20,315 nucleotides of DNA from Flavobacteriaceae bacterium. GTDB taxonomy: Bacteria; Bacteroidota; Bacteroidia; Flavobacteriales; Flavobacteriaceae. The position numbers were made by a program, and so were the translations under genes. Positions 6,763 to 14,495 of the stretch are shown piece by piece. The notes beneath the pieces were generated by a model. That model ran no database searches. It worked only from the letters and a program-made list of their open reading frames with translations, and was not told where the DNA came from. Location of the stretch: NCBI GenBank assembly GCA_016649785.1, contig JAENXB010000023.1:1-20315 (forward strand), given 5' to 3'. How positions within the stretch are numbered: position 1 is the stretch's first letter; the number at the start of each line of letters is the position of its first letter.

Positions 6763-8277
6763 ATGTCTGCTAAAGTACGCGTTAGATTTGCACCGAGTCC
6801 TACCGGCCCATTACACATAGGCGGGGTAAGAACGGCTTTATATAATTATTTATTCGCTAAAAAACATCAGGGCGATTTTATTCTTCGCATTGAAGACACC
6901 GATCAAAACCGTTTTGTGGAAGGCGCTGAACAATATATTATCAATTCCCTTAACTGGTGCGGGATTCCCTATGATGAAGGTCCCGGGAAAGATGGCGAAC
7001 ACGGCCCATATCGCCAAAGTGAACGCGCTCATTTATATAAAGATTATGCCGATAAACTGATTGAAAGCGGAAACGCTTATTTTGCTTTTGACACTTCAGA
7101 AGCATTGGAAGAACACAGAAAAGATCACGAAGAAAAAGGAAAAACCTTTATTTACAATTGGCACAACCGCCTGAAACTAGACAATTCCTTATCCCTTTCT
7201 GCTGAAGAAGTTCAGAAAAAAATAAAGGCCGAAGAAGCCTATGTAATTCGTTTTAGGACTCCCGTTGCCGAAATTTTGAATTTGGCCGATGAAATTAGGG
7301 GAAACATGATCATAGATACCAGTGTTCTGGATGACAAAGTGCTTTTTAAAAGCGACGGAATGCCAACCTATCACCTTGCAAATGTGGTAGACGATCATTT
7401 GATGGAGATCTCGCACGTGATTAGAGGAGAAGAATGGTTGCCATCTTTAGCCTTCCACATGTTGTTGTACAGGGCTTTTGATTGGGAAGCTCCAATATTT
7501 GCTCACCTGCCCCTTATTTTAAAACCGCAGGGCAAAGGGAAATTGAGCAAACGGGATGGTGATAAACTTGGATTTCCAGTATTCCCATTGGCCTGGAAAG
7601 ACCCAAAAACCGGAGAGATCTCTTCAGGATACAGGGAAGAAAATTATTTGCCGGAAGCATTGATAAATATGTTGAGTTTATTGGGTTGGAACCCCGGAAC
7701 CGAACAGGAATTTTTTAACCTGGAGGAATTGGTTTCAGCTTTTGAGATTTCCAGGGTTCATAAATCGGGTGCTAAATTTGATCCCGAAAAAACAAAATGG
7801 TTTCAACAGCACTATTTGCAGTTACAGCCAGATGAAGCCCTGGCATCAAAATTCATTGAAATTTTAGAAGAAAAAGGAATTTATTCAGATCTCAATTATA
7901 CCACAAAGGTTGTGAGTTTACTTAAAGAACGTGCGGTTTTTGTAGATGATCTTTGGGATTTGGGCCGTTATTTCTTTGTTTCCCCAACAGAATTTGACCC
8001 GAAAGCCTCGAAAAAGGCCTGGAAAGAAGATTCAAAAGAAATGGTAGAAACCCTGATAAAAATAATTTCAGAAGTAGAATCTTATAATGCTGAAAATCTT
8101 CAGAATGAAGTAAAAGCATGGATCACCAAAAACGAAATAGGATTTGGAAAAGTAATGCAGCCATTCCGCCTTTCCCTGGTTGGAGCTATGCAGGGCCCGG
8201 ATGTGTTTGAAATAGCCGCTTTATTAGGCCGGGAAGAAACCTTAAACCGATTGAATTACGCACTAAAAACGCTTTAA
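6763..8277 (+). CDS. gltX: Glutamyl-tRNA synthetase
   Basis: 504-residue class I aminoacyl-tRNA synthetase that charges tRNA-Glu with glutamate in the cytoplasm. The N-terminus VRFAPSPTGPLHIGGVRTAL carries the HIGH-type ATP motif (H18-I-G-G21). LRIEDTDQNR follows, and the KMSKS-type loop is KLSKR at 260-264, as usual for GluRS. HVIRGEEWLPS and the C-terminal anticodon-binding helical domain (EFEISRVHKSGAKFDPEKTKW region onward) are present. The length is normal and the frame intact. Since a separate GlnRS is encoded at 11226-12896, this enzyme is expected to be discriminating (Glu only). It is a monocistronic gene with its own -7 box, placed just after the right direct repeat, and it ends only five bp from the convergent PorT-family gene. 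Confidence 0.97.
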   Translation: MSAKVRVRFAPSPTGPLHIGGVRTALYNYLFAKKHQGDFILRIEDTDQNRFVEGAEQYIINSLNWCGIPYDEGPGKDGEHGPYRQSERAHLYKDYADKLIESGNAYFAFDTSEALEEHRKDHEEKGKTFIYNWHNRLKLDNSLSLSAEEVQKKIKAEEAYVIRFRTPVAEILNLADEIRGNMIIDTSVLDDKVLFKSDGMPTYHLANVVDDHLMEISHVIRGEEWLPSLAFHMLLYRAFDWEAPIFAHLPLILKPQGKGKLSKRDGDKLGFPVFPLAWKDPKTGEISSGYREENYLPEALINMLSLLGWNPGTEQEFFNLEELVSAFEISRVHKSGAKFDPEKTKWFQQHYLQLQPDEALASKFIEILEEKGIYSDLNYTTKVVSLLKERAVFVDDLWDLGRYFFVSPTEFDPKASKKAWKEDSKEMVETLIKIISEVESYNAENLQNEVKAWITKNEIGFGKVMQPFRLSLVGAMQGPDVFEIAALLGREETLNRLNYALKTL

Positions 8278-8282
8278 CGTCT

Positions 8283-8957
8283 TTATAAATAAACCACAAT
8301 TCCCGCAGTTGCAAATCCCATATGTGCTTTGAGATTTGTCGCGCGGGAATTTTTATTTTCCAATTCTTTCGTGTTCAGGCCTTTAAATATATTATTAACA
8401 CCGTATTGATATTGAAACCAAAATTTCACATCCCGGATTCCCGCTGAAATATTAGCAGCCAGGTTTAAATTAATTTTGGAAATATCTTCCAGATCTTCAG
8501 CCTGTATTTTATAATCTTCGACAAAATAATTTTTATAACGATCTTCTGTGGTCATTTTACTATTGATTTGCAATACCGGGCCAGCCTCTATACTTAAATA
8601 TTCCCCAAATATCTTGGTGCCAAGAAATAAATTTAACTGTACTCCGGTCACATTAAAATCAATTTCGGTTGGGCTTTGCAACAGGTTTGTTTCATGTCCT
8701 GTCAGGCCGGTCTTGAATTCATAAAAATTCACTCCGTAAATAATCAAAAAATTCCTATAAAAAGAAGCCCTGGTGGTAAGTCCTGCCATATAGCTTGTTT
8801 TTGGGGAAGTATTGAAATTATCACTGTTAATGCCGCCATGCGTGATCCCCGCCTGAATCCCCAACCTATTATAATTATCGTTAAACCTCCTTTGAGCATT
8901 CATATTTAAAGTGAACACCAAAAGCGGGAAAAAAATAAAAATCCTAAAACCTTTCAT
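8283..8957 (-). CDS. PorT-family outer membrane beta-barrel protein
   Basis: 224-residue protein with a signal peptide (MKGFRIFIFFPLLVFTLNMNAQ, cut after about residue 21) and a series of alternating amphipathic strands ending in an aromatic/hydrophobic C-terminus (MGFATAGIVVYL), as in the PorT-type 'outer membrane beta-barrel' family of Bacteroidetes. LGIQAGITHGGINSDNF near the mature N-terminus is typical. The founding member, PorT, takes part in type IX secretion, but most family members, including probably this one, have no known function. It is divergent from the SPFH gene (75 bp between starts) and convergent with gltX (five bp between stops), so the two 3' ends must overlap at the RNA level. 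Confidence 0.8.
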   Translation of the reverse strand: MKGFRIFIFFPLLVFTLNMNAQRRFNDNYNRLGIQAGITHGGINSDNFNTSPKTSYMAGLTTRASFYRNFLIIYGVNFYEFKTGLTGHETNLLQSPTEIDFNVTGVQLNLFLGTKIFGEYLSIEAGPVLQINSKMTTEDRYKNYFVEDYKIQAEDLEDISKINLNLAANISAGIRDVKFWFQYQYGVNNIFKGLNTKELENKNSRATNLKAHMGFATAGIVVYL

Positions 8958-8990
8958 TGCTAATTATAATATTAAAAGCTAAATGTAGCC

Positions 8991-8998
8991 CAAATATA
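8991..8998 (-). promoter_or_regulatory. -7 promoter element of the PorT-family gene
   Basis: TATATTTG on the minus strand matches TAnnTTTG, 33 bp before the ATG. No clear -33 box is seen. Confidence 0.5.
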
Positions 8999-9032
8999 AG
9001 TATCTTAAGCACTTATTTTAATCTGTTAACCT

Positions 9033-10022
9033 ATGGCTACAACAATATTGATCCCAATTTTAGTAATTTTATTTATAGTTGTCGTTTTTTCGGGCATATT
9101 TACCGTAAAACAACAAACAGCTGCAGTTGTGGAGCGTTTCGGAAAATTTCTTAGCATCCGCAATTCAGGATTGCATATAAAAATTCCAATATTCGACCAA
9201 ATTGCCGGACGTATCAATTTAAAAGTTCAGCAGCTGGATGTGTTGGTAGAGACAAAAACCAAGGACGATGTATTTGTAAAACTTAAAATTTCGGTGCAGT
9301 TTCAGGTGATAAAATTAAATGTTTATGACGCCTTCTATAAATTAGAAAGTCCAAATGACCAAATCACCTCCTATGTTTTTGATGTAGTTCGGGCCGAAGT
9401 GCCAAAAATGAAGCTGGATGATGTTTTTGAAAGAAAAGATGATATTGCCAATGCAGTAAAACGCGAATTAAACCAGGCGATGTCCAATTATGGATACGAC
9501 ATTATTAAAACCCTGGTTACCGATATAGACCCGGATGCGCAGGTAAAATCGGCAATGAACAGGATCAATGCCGCGGAAAGGGAAAAAGTTGCCGCAGAAT
9601 ACGTAGCAGAAGCAGAGCGGATTAAAATTGTGGCTAAGGCCCGTGCCGAGGCTGAAAGCAAGCGTTTACAAGGACAGGGGATTGCCGACCAGCGACGGGA
9701 AATAGCAAGAGGACTGGAGGAAAGTGTAGACGTGTTAAACAAGGTAGGGATCAATTCTCAGGAAGCTTCAGCATTAATTGTTGTTACTCAACATTACGAC
9801 ACTTTACAATCCATTGGAGAACACACAAACAGTAATTTGATCCTGCTCCCAAATTCCCCCCAGGCAGGCAGCGATATGCTCAATAATATGATCGCATCCT
9901 TTACCGCTTCCAACCAAATTGGTGAAGCCATGAAAGAAAAAAACGCCCAAACCAAAGGCAATCAAGGCAGAAGAAAGGACAAGCCTGCGAAAAATCAGGA
10001 TAGTGAAGAGGAAAATCAATAA
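9033..10022 (+). CDS. SPFH/stomatin-prohibitin family membrane protein
   Basis: 329-residue stomatin-like protein. One N-terminal transmembrane segment (about 4-22) is followed by the SPFH domain (about 24-200): VKQQTAAVVERFGKFLSIRN, GLHIKIPIFDQI, LDVLVETKTKDDVFV, and the signature YVFDVVRAEVPKMKLDDVFE. Next comes an Ala/Glu/Arg-rich coiled-coil helix (AEREKVAAEYVAEAERIKIV, about 185-230) and a hydrophilic Lys/Glu tail. Such proteins form oligomers on the cytoplasmic membrane and are linked to membrane microdomains and protease control (QmcA/HflK-like). The exact role here is not known. There is no NfeD-type neighbour. It appears to be a single-gene unit, followed by a large inverted repeat. 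Confidence 0.92.
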   Translation: MATTILIPILVILFIVVVFSGIFTVKQQTAAVVERFGKFLSIRNSGLHIKIPIFDQIAGRINLKVQQLDVLVETKTKDDVFVKLKISVQFQVIKLNVYDAFYKLESPNDQITSYVFDVVRAEVPKMKLDDVFERKDDIANAVKRELNQAMSNYGYDIIKTLVTDIDPDAQVKSAMNRINAAEREKVAAEYVAEAERIKIVAKARAEAESKRLQGQGIADQRREIARGLEESVDVLNKVGINSQEASALIVVTQHYDTLQSIGEHTNSNLILLPNSPQAGSDMLNNMIASFTASNQIGEAMKEKNAQTKGNQGRRKDKPAKNQDSEEENQ

Positions 10023-10031
10023 AAAAATAGC

Positions 10032-10109
10032 CGGATATCATGTAATAGAATTACTTTTTCCTGAGATTAAAAATCCATTAAAAAAAGTATTCCATATACC
10101 TGATATCCG
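10032..10109. terminator. Nested imperfect inverted repeat between convergent genes
   Basis: Outer arms CGGATATCA (10032-10040) and TGATATCCG (10101-10109) are perfect. Inside them, GAATTACTTTTT and AAAAAAGTATTC pair with one bulge. The structure lies between the stops of the plus-strand SPFH gene and the minus-strand DUF6327 gene and has T-runs on both strands inside, so a bidirectional terminator is plausible; a small mobile palindrome is an alternative. Confidence 0.5.
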
Positions 10110-10117
10110 ACTGTAAT

Positions 10118-10351
10118 TTATTTTTTAGTGGAAGCAATTACCCGTTTAACCCCAAATATTTTTGATGCAAGCTTTAATTCCAATGCCTTTTTTGCAATAG
10201 AACCAATGACACTTCCCATTAATGAAATTGGGGACAAATTTTCTTTGGTTTGATTAAGATGGAGTTTAATTTCTTCCTTATCAATCTGCATTTGCAGTTT
10301 TAAAATTTCCAGGTCCCTGTCTATTTCTTTAAATGAACTATATTCTTTCAT
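10118..10351 (-). CDS. DUF6327 family protein, 77 aa
   Basis: Short basic protein, YSSFKEIDRDLEILKLQMQI at the N-terminus followed by a helical Lys/Glu region, then a mildly hydrophobic stretch (SPISLMGSVIGSIAKKALEL) and a basic tail. It matches a small Bacteroidetes family (DUF6327) of unknown function, normally found beside the YtxH and holin-like genes as here. It is the last gene of a three-gene operon, starting 10 bp after the holin-like gene. No signal peptide is seen; it may sit at the inner membrane surface with its partners (inference). Confidence 0.75.
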   Translation of the reverse strand: MKEYSSFKEIDRDLEILKLQMQIDKEEIKLHLNQTKENLSPISLMGSVIGSIAKKALELKLASKIFGVKRVIASTKK

Positions 10352-10361
10352 AGGATTGATA

Positions 10362-10712
10362 TTAGTCGTTAAAGAAGGTTCTGGAGGATTTTATAAGAAT
10401 GACCTTTCGGATATATTTCTTTCCGAAAACCCAAATAAATCCGAAAATCAAAACATAAAAAGCACCAACAATATAGAATCCAACGCTTGGATCATTCAAA
10501 GCTTTTCCTAAACTTATAGCAATAGCAATGGATAAAAACAAAAGCGCAATAAGGCAAACAAAACCAATCAACATCATATTAACCAAAAAGATAACACCTC
10601 TAATGATCTTTTTATAAAGATTTAATTTATAATATTCAGAGGTACTATAACTCAGTGCCCGAATATTTTCGTTTAAATCGTTAATACTATTGGTTAGTTT
10701 TTCAAATGCCAT
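10362..10712 (-). CDS. Phage-holin-family (Holin-X type) membrane protein, 116 aa
   Basis: Small membrane protein with a helical N-terminus (FEKLTNSINDLNENIRALS), two transmembrane segments (about 38-66 and 79-97) and a basic C-terminal tail (KKYIRKVILIKSSR). The layout is that of the 'phage holin family' found in bacterial chromosomes, where it has nothing to do with a phage: no phage genes are nearby. In Flavobacteria it is typically linked with YtxH and DUF6327 genes, and the three are separated here by only 4 and 10 bp, so they form one transcript. A role in envelope stress is suggested by the family context but not proven. Confidence 0.8.
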   Translation of the reverse strand: MAFEKLTNSINDLNENIRALSYSTSEYYKLNLYKKIIRGVIFLVNMMLIGFVCLIALLFLSIAIAISLGKALNDPSVGFYIVGAFYVLIFGFIWVFGKKYIRKVILIKSSRTFFND

Positions 10713-10716
10713 ACGC

Positions 10717-11079
10717 TTATATTACTTCCTTATTTCCGGAAATATTAATGTCCTTTTGTTGCAATTTGGCGTTTTGTTTTCTAAGATCTTCCAATTTAGA
10801 TTCCATTGCAGCTAAAATTTCATCTGCCTTATAACTAGCCGAAGACAAGGTTTCATCCAGGCGGGTTTCAAAATCTATTTTTGCTTTTTTTGCTTTTGTG
10901 GTTAAATTTGAGGTTGCTTCCTCATATTTCTTATTGAATTTTTCCTGGGCTTTCTTAGCGTCTTTGCTTAATTTTTCCCGGGTTACATCACCACTGTCCG
11001 GGGCATATAACATTCCTACCGCTGCTCCAATAGCTGCGCCAGTTATCAATGCCAATAATGTACTTCCTGTATTTGCCAT
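10717..11079 (-). CDS. YtxH domain-containing protein, 120 aa
   Basis: The N-terminus TLLALITGAAIGAAVGMLYAP is the glycine/alanine-rich hydrophobic segment of the YtxH (gas vesicle/general stress) family, followed by DSGDVTREKLSKDAKK and a long Lys/Glu/Ala helix predicted to be coiled coil. YtxH proteins are general-stress-induced in Bacillus and widespread in Bacteroidetes; the molecular function is unknown. It is the first gene of the operon with the holin-like and DUF6327 genes. A -7 box lies 32 bp upstream. Confidence 0.88.
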   Translation of the reverse strand: MANTGSTLLALITGAAIGAAVGMLYAPDSGDVTREKLSKDAKKAQEKFNKKYEEATSNLTTKAKKAKIDFETRLDETLSSASYKADEILAAMESKLEDLRKQNAKLQQKDINISGNKEVI

Positions 11080-11110
11080 AATAATTTTGTTTTATATTAA
11101 TAATAATTTT

Positions 11111-11118
11111 CAAATTTA
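11111..11118 (-). promoter_or_regulatory. -7 promoter element of the YtxH operon
   Basis: TAAATTTG on the minus strand matches TAnnTTTG. The -33 region is not clear. Confidence 0.5.
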
Positions 11119-11176
11119 ACTTAAACCTTTACTAATAGCTGTTAATAACCGGTTAATATATAAACTTGGCCTGCTA

Positions 11177-11209
11177 AAATACTCTTAAAGTTAAAACAAC
11201 TTTGAGAGT
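11177..11209 (-). terminator. Intrinsic terminator of glnS
   Basis: On the minus strand ACTCTCAAAGTT and AACTTTAAGAGT form a 12-bp stem with one mismatch around a GTTTT loop, followed by ATTTTAG. It lies 17 bp after the glnS stop and before the YtxH promoter. The U-tract is short, so it may be weak. Confidence 0.6.
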
Positions 11210-11225
11210 AAAAAAATTATTGACG

Positions 11226-12896
11226 CTATTTTACCCAGGAATCCCTTAAATTCACGGTTCGGTTAAAAACAAGGTGCTCTTCAGTACTTTCTTTATCCAC
11301 ACAAAAATACCCGATTCGCTGAAATTGGAATTTCTCTGAAACTCCCGCGTATTTTAAACCTGGTTCTACAAAACCGGTAATTACTTTCAGGGAATCCGGA
11401 TTAATAAATTCCATGAAATCTTTTTCTTTATCCGCATCCGGGGATTCTATACTGAACAAGCGGTCGTACAACCTGATCTCAGCCTCAATGGCATGAGCAA
11501 TGGAAACCCAGTGCAGGGTACCTTTTACCTTTTTTAAAGATTCCTCTGTTCCGCTGCCGCTTTTACTTTTTGGATCGTAAGTACAATGGATTTCAAGAAT
11601 TTCTCCGTTCTCATCTTTTATAACTTTCTCTCCCTTGATAATATAAGCACTTTTTAACCTTACCTCTTTCCCAAGGGTTAATCTAAAAAATTTCCTGTTT
11701 GCTTCTTCTTTAAAATCTTCTCTTTCTATGTAAATGTTTTTTGAAAATGGTATTTTCCTGGTGCCCGCGCTTTCGTCTTCAGGATTGTTTTCAGTTTCCA
11801 GCCATTCTTCTTTATCATCATCATAATTGGTAATTACCAATTTTACCGGATCCAAAACTCCCATGACCCGTGGTGCGGTTTTATTTAAATCCTCACGAAT
11901 ACAAAATTCGAGCAAGGAAACATCAATCACATTGTCCCTTTTGGCAACACCTATGGTTTCGGCAAATTTCCTGATGGAAGCCGGGGTATAGCCTCGTCTT
12001 CGCAAACCTGAAATAGTGGGCATCCTGGGATCGTCCCATGAAGATACAACGCTGTTTGATACCAACCCGGCTAATTTGCGCTTGCTCATGATCGTGTAGC
12101 TTAGATTTAAACGGGCAAATTCCCGTTGTTTTGGTACAAGCTGATCTTTGGTGTCTATTTTTTCTAAAAACCAATTATAAAGCTCCCTATGCATCACAAA
12201 TTCCAACGTACACAAAGAGTGGGAGACCTGTTCAACAAAATCACTTTGACCATGGGCCCAATCGTACATAGGATATATCATCCAGTCATTACCGGTCCTA
12301 TGGTGCTTCTTGTGCAAACTGCGGTACATCACAGGGTCGCGCATAAGCATGTTTGTTGATGCCATATCAATTCTGGCACGAAGAACGTGTGCGCCTTCAG
12401 CGGCTTCGCCATTCTTCATTTTCTCAAAAAGCTCCAGGTTTTCGGATACCGAACGTTTGCTAAAAGGACTTATCACTCCAGGTTTGGTTGGGGTCCCTTT
12501 TTGTTCAGCAATTAATTCTGAGTTCTGGCTATCTACATAAGCATCGCCATTTTTAATCATTTCGACCGCCCAATCATATAATTGTTGGAAATAATCGGAG
12601 GCATAACATTCCTTTTCCCATTTAAAACCCAACCATAAAATATCTTCCTTTATGGCATCTACAAACTCTTGTTCTTCCTTAATGGGATTGGTATCATCAA
12701 ATCTTAGATTGACAGGCGCGCTGTATTTTTCGCCCAACCCAAAATTCAAACAAATGGACTTTGCGTGACCAATATGCAAATATCCGTTAGGTTCGGGAGG
12801 AAAGCGAAACTTCAGCTCATGCTGATTATAATTACTTTTTAAATCTTCCTCTATAATTTGCTCAATAAAATTGAGGGATTTTTTTACTTCAGACAT
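11226..12896 (-). CDS. glnS: Glutaminyl-tRNA synthetase
   Basis: 556-residue class I synthetase that charges tRNA-Gln directly with glutamine. The N-terminus has FRFPPEPNGYLHIGHAKSIC with HIGH at 41-44; LRFDDTNP follows, then the GlnRS signature block YDWAHGQSDFVEQVSHSLCT, and the KMSKS loop as MSKRK at 270-274. The C-terminal beta-barrel anticodon-binding domain is complete (about 340-556). GlnRS is found in eukaryotes and only some bacteria and is thought to have spread by gene transfer; its presence alongside gltX means tRNA-Gln need not go through misacylation and amidation. It is a single-gene unit with a -7 box upstream and a hairpin downstream. Confidence 0.97.
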   Translation of the reverse strand: MSEVKKSLNFIEQIIEEDLKSNYNQHELKFRFPPEPNGYLHIGHAKSICLNFGLGEKYSAPVNLRFDDTNPIKEEQEFVDAIKEDILWLGFKWEKECYASDYFQQLYDWAVEMIKNGDAYVDSQNSELIAEQKGTPTKPGVISPFSKRSVSENLELFEKMKNGEAAEGAHVLRARIDMASTNMLMRDPVMYRSLHKKHHRTGNDWMIYPMYDWAHGQSDFVEQVSHSLCTLEFVMHRELYNWFLEKIDTKDQLVPKQREFARLNLSYTIMSKRKLAGLVSNSVVSSWDDPRMPTISGLRRRGYTPASIRKFAETIGVAKRDNVIDVSLLEFCIREDLNKTAPRVMGVLDPVKLVITNYDDDKEEWLETENNPEDESAGTRKIPFSKNIYIEREDFKEEANRKFFRLTLGKEVRLKSAYIIKGEKVIKDENGEILEIHCTYDPKSKSGSGTEESLKKVKGTLHWVSIAHAIEAEIRLYDRLFSIESPDADKEKDFMEFINPDSLKVITGFVEPGLKYAGVSEKFQFQRIGYFCVDKESTEEHLVFNRTVNLRDSWVK

Positions 12897-12917
12897 AATT
12901 TTAATTCAAATAGAACG

Positions 12918-12956
12918 CAAAGTTACCAAAAATAAGACAGGTAATAATAAACCAAA
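12918..12956 (-). promoter_or_regulatory. Promoter of glnS
   Basis: On the minus strand, TTTG (12953-12956) is followed after 18 bases by TATTTTTG (12927-12934), and a second -7-like box TAACTTTG lies at 12918-12925. Both end 20-35 bp before the ATG. Confidence 0.55.
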
Positions 12957-13104
12957 AGCATTAGAATGAATAAATTCAAATAACCTAATCCAGCCGTTAG
13001 TCAGTCTAAAACACATTTCTATCGCTGTATACCAAATTTGAATTTTATATTTAGTTGAAATGGTGAAAAATGGATTTAGTGCTTCAAATTAGGAGAAGGC
13101 GTTT

Positions 13105-13112
13105 TATCTTTG
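13105..13112 (+). promoter_or_regulatory. -7 promoter element of folB
   Basis: TATCTTTG matches TAnnTTTG and ends 13 bp before the GTG start, so the leader is only a few bases long. Confidence 0.55.
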
Positions 13113-13125
13113 CAATAAAAATACT

Positions 13126-13482
13126 GTGGGAACAATTAAATTAAAAAATATTAAGGTTTTTTCATACCACGGATGTTTGGCTGAGGAAGGAAGAATTGGA
13201 AGTGATTATAGGATAGATCTCACCGTAAAAGGTGATTTATCCCATTCTGCAATTACAGATGAATTAAGGGATACGATAGATTATGTACACCTTAACAAAA
13301 TTGTAAAGGAAGAAATGACCATCCGGACCAAATTGCTGGAAACCGTTGCCGAACGTATCCTGGACCGCGTCCTTAAGGAATTGAAACTGGTACAAAAAGT
13401 AAAGGTTGCTGTTTCAAAAATAAATCCACCCATTGGTGGCGATGTAGGCATGGTTACAGTTTCCAGAAGCAAATCGCGTTAG
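13126..13482 (+). CDS. folB: Dihydroneopterin aldolase
   Basis: 118-residue enzyme of folate synthesis that converts 7,8-dihydroneopterin to 6-hydroxymethyl-7,8-dihydropterin and glycolaldehyde. Family features: IKLKNIKVFSYHGCLAEE with the active-site Glu (residue 20 or 21), the substrate-site block TIDYVHLNKIV, LLETVAERI, and the C-terminal VSKINPPIGG with the catalytic Lys at 98. The start is GTG (13126): no ATG exists near the expected N-terminus, and a -7 box just upstream supports it. It lies alone between glnS (divergent) and tRNA-Cys. Confidence 0.93.
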   Translation: MGTIKLKNIKVFSYHGCLAEEGRIGSDYRIDLTVKGDLSHSAITDELRDTIDYVHLNKIVKEEMTIRTKLLETVAERILDRVLKELKLVQKVKVAVSKINPPIGGDVGMVTVSRSKSR

Positions 13483-13511
13483 TTTTTTCTTCAGGAACTG
13501 GAAAATTTTGT

Positions 13512-13519
13512 TACATTTG
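13512..13519 (+). promoter_or_regulatory. -7 promoter element of tRNA-Cys
   Basis: TACATTTG matches TAnnTTTG, 15 bp before the mature tRNA 5' end. Confidence 0.55.
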
Positions 13520-13534
13520 CCAACTCAAATTAAT

Positions 13535-13608
13535 GGCATCGTGGCCGAGTGGCTAGGCAGAGCTCTGCAAAAGCTCGCACAGCGGTTCGAATCCGCTCGA
13601 TGCCTCCA
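13535..13608 (+). tRNA. tRNA-Cys (anticodon GCA)
   Basis: Complete cloverleaf: acceptor stem GGCATCG with CGATGCC, D-arm GGCCGAGTGGCTAGGC, anticodon stem GAGCT/AGCTC around CTGCAAA (anticodon GCA), T-arm AGCGGTTCGAATCCGCT, discriminator T as is usual for Cys, and encoded CCA (13606-13608). It is the only complete tRNA gene in the window. Confidence 0.96.
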
Positions 13609-13636
13609 AAAGCTTCCTGAAAAGGAAGCTTTTTTT
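13608..13636 (+). terminator. Intrinsic terminator of tRNA-Cys
   Basis: AGCTTCC (13611-13617) pairs perfectly with GGAAGCT (13624-13630) around TGAAAA, extended by A-T pairs and followed by a T-run. It begins at the last base of the tRNA CCA, leaving almost no trailer. Confidence 0.85.
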
Positions 13637-13655
13637 ATGGAATAAAATCAAATAT

Positions 13656-13706
13656 TTCGTGTTTGTTGTGGCGTCCGTCCGCCACAACCACGGATCACGA
13701 ACAAAC
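13656..13706. repeat. GC-rich palindromic element between convergent genes
   Basis: GTTGTGGCG (13665-13673) and CGCCACAAC (13680-13688) form a perfect 9-bp stem around TCCGTC. Outer pairs TTCGTG/CACGAA (13656-13661, 13696-13701) and GTTTGTT/AACAAAC (13661-13667, 13700-13706) could compete, as could TCCGT/ACGGA. It lies between the tRNA-Cys terminator and the LysE-family stop. It could be a second terminator for the minus strand or a dispersed palindromic repeat. Confidence 0.5.
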
Positions 13707-13737
13707 AAACCAGATTATTTTTTAAAATAAGTGAATT

Positions 13738-14463
13738 TTAATCCTGTATTTCAAATGAACTACTGTCAGGGGAAACTTCATTTGGAACTTGAATAATTTC
13801 AATTTGATTCTCCAGATTCTCCAATTTTTTTGGAAAAATGCCTCTAACTATTAAAATTATGCCAAAAATAATCAATAAAACACTGATCCCTTTCTTCATT
13901 TTAAAGATACGATCGGGGGTTAATTTTCTGTTTAATTTTTTGGCAAGCAGTATTTTTAACACATCAAAAAACAGATAAGTGATTAAAATTGTGCTAAAAA
14001 AAACAATGATTCGGTTGGGTTCCATATTTAAGGTAGGTCCAAAAACTATGATCAATCCCAGCCAAAACCCCAATACCCCAATATTGATAAAATTGAGTAA
14101 AAATCCTCTTGCAGCCAAACCTAAATAATCATTGCGGTTGAGTTTTCTTAAATCGGGTGTATCATCATCTAAGGGAAGAGATTTTTTTGTTTGTAAAAAA
14201 GACATTACTCCATAGGTAGTCAAAATCATTCCTCCAAAAATAAAAAGTGAAGGATCGTCTTTTAGGCTTGTAAGCAGTTTTGTGGTACTCAAATAAGCTA
14301 TAAGAAGAAATACAATATCGGCACAGATCACGCCTAGATCAAAGGAAAAAGCAGCTCTAAACCCCTTTATTGCGGCTGTTTCCAGCAATACAAAAAAAAC
14401 CGGTCCCAGTAAGAACGCCAAAAATAATCCCAGGGGTATTGCGGCTAAAATATCTTGAAACAT
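13738..14463 (-). CDS. LysE/RhtB-family exporter
   Basis: 241-residue polytopic membrane protein with about six transmembrane segments (near 8-30, 38-60, 72-90, 118-142, 152-172, 190-210). The start PLGLFLAFLLGPVFFVLLET contains the G-P block typical of the LysE/RhtB superfamily, which exports amino acids or similar small molecules from the cytoplasm; the substrate cannot be predicted. The C-terminal 30 residues are a polar acidic tail (ENLENQIEIIQVPNE). The gene has its own -7 box (14483-14490) although a minus-strand gene lies only 32 bp upstream. Confidence 0.82.
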   Translation of the reverse strand: MFQDILAAIPLGLFLAFLLGPVFFVLLETAAIKGFRAAFSFDLGVICADIVFLLIAYLSTTKLLTSLKDDPSLFIFGGMILTTYGVMSFLQTKKSLPLDDDTPDLRKLNRNDYLGLAARGFLLNFINIGVLGFWLGLIIVFGPTLNMEPNRIIVFFSTILITYLFFDVLKILLAKKLNRKLTPDRIFKMKKGISVLLIIFGIILIVRGIFPKKLENLENQIEIIQVPNEVSPDSSSFEIQD

Positions 14464-14482
14464 AAAAAAAATTCGCTTTACA

Positions 14483-14490
14483 CAAAGATA
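14483..14490 (-). promoter_or_regulatory. -7 promoter element of the LysE-family gene
   Basis: TATCTTTG on the minus strand matches TAnnTTTG and lies in the 32-bp gap after the upstream gene, 19 bp before the ATG. The same octamer serves folB and rpiB in this window. Confidence 0.5.
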
Positions 14491-14495
14491 AGGTT

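Noticed and set aside
7411..7422. CACGTG inside gltX
   Set aside because: No palindromic extension beyond the six-base core.
10362..10712. Prophage indicated by a holin-family gene
   Set aside because: No phage structural, lysis or integrase genes nearby; this holin-like family is chromosomal and sits with YtxH.
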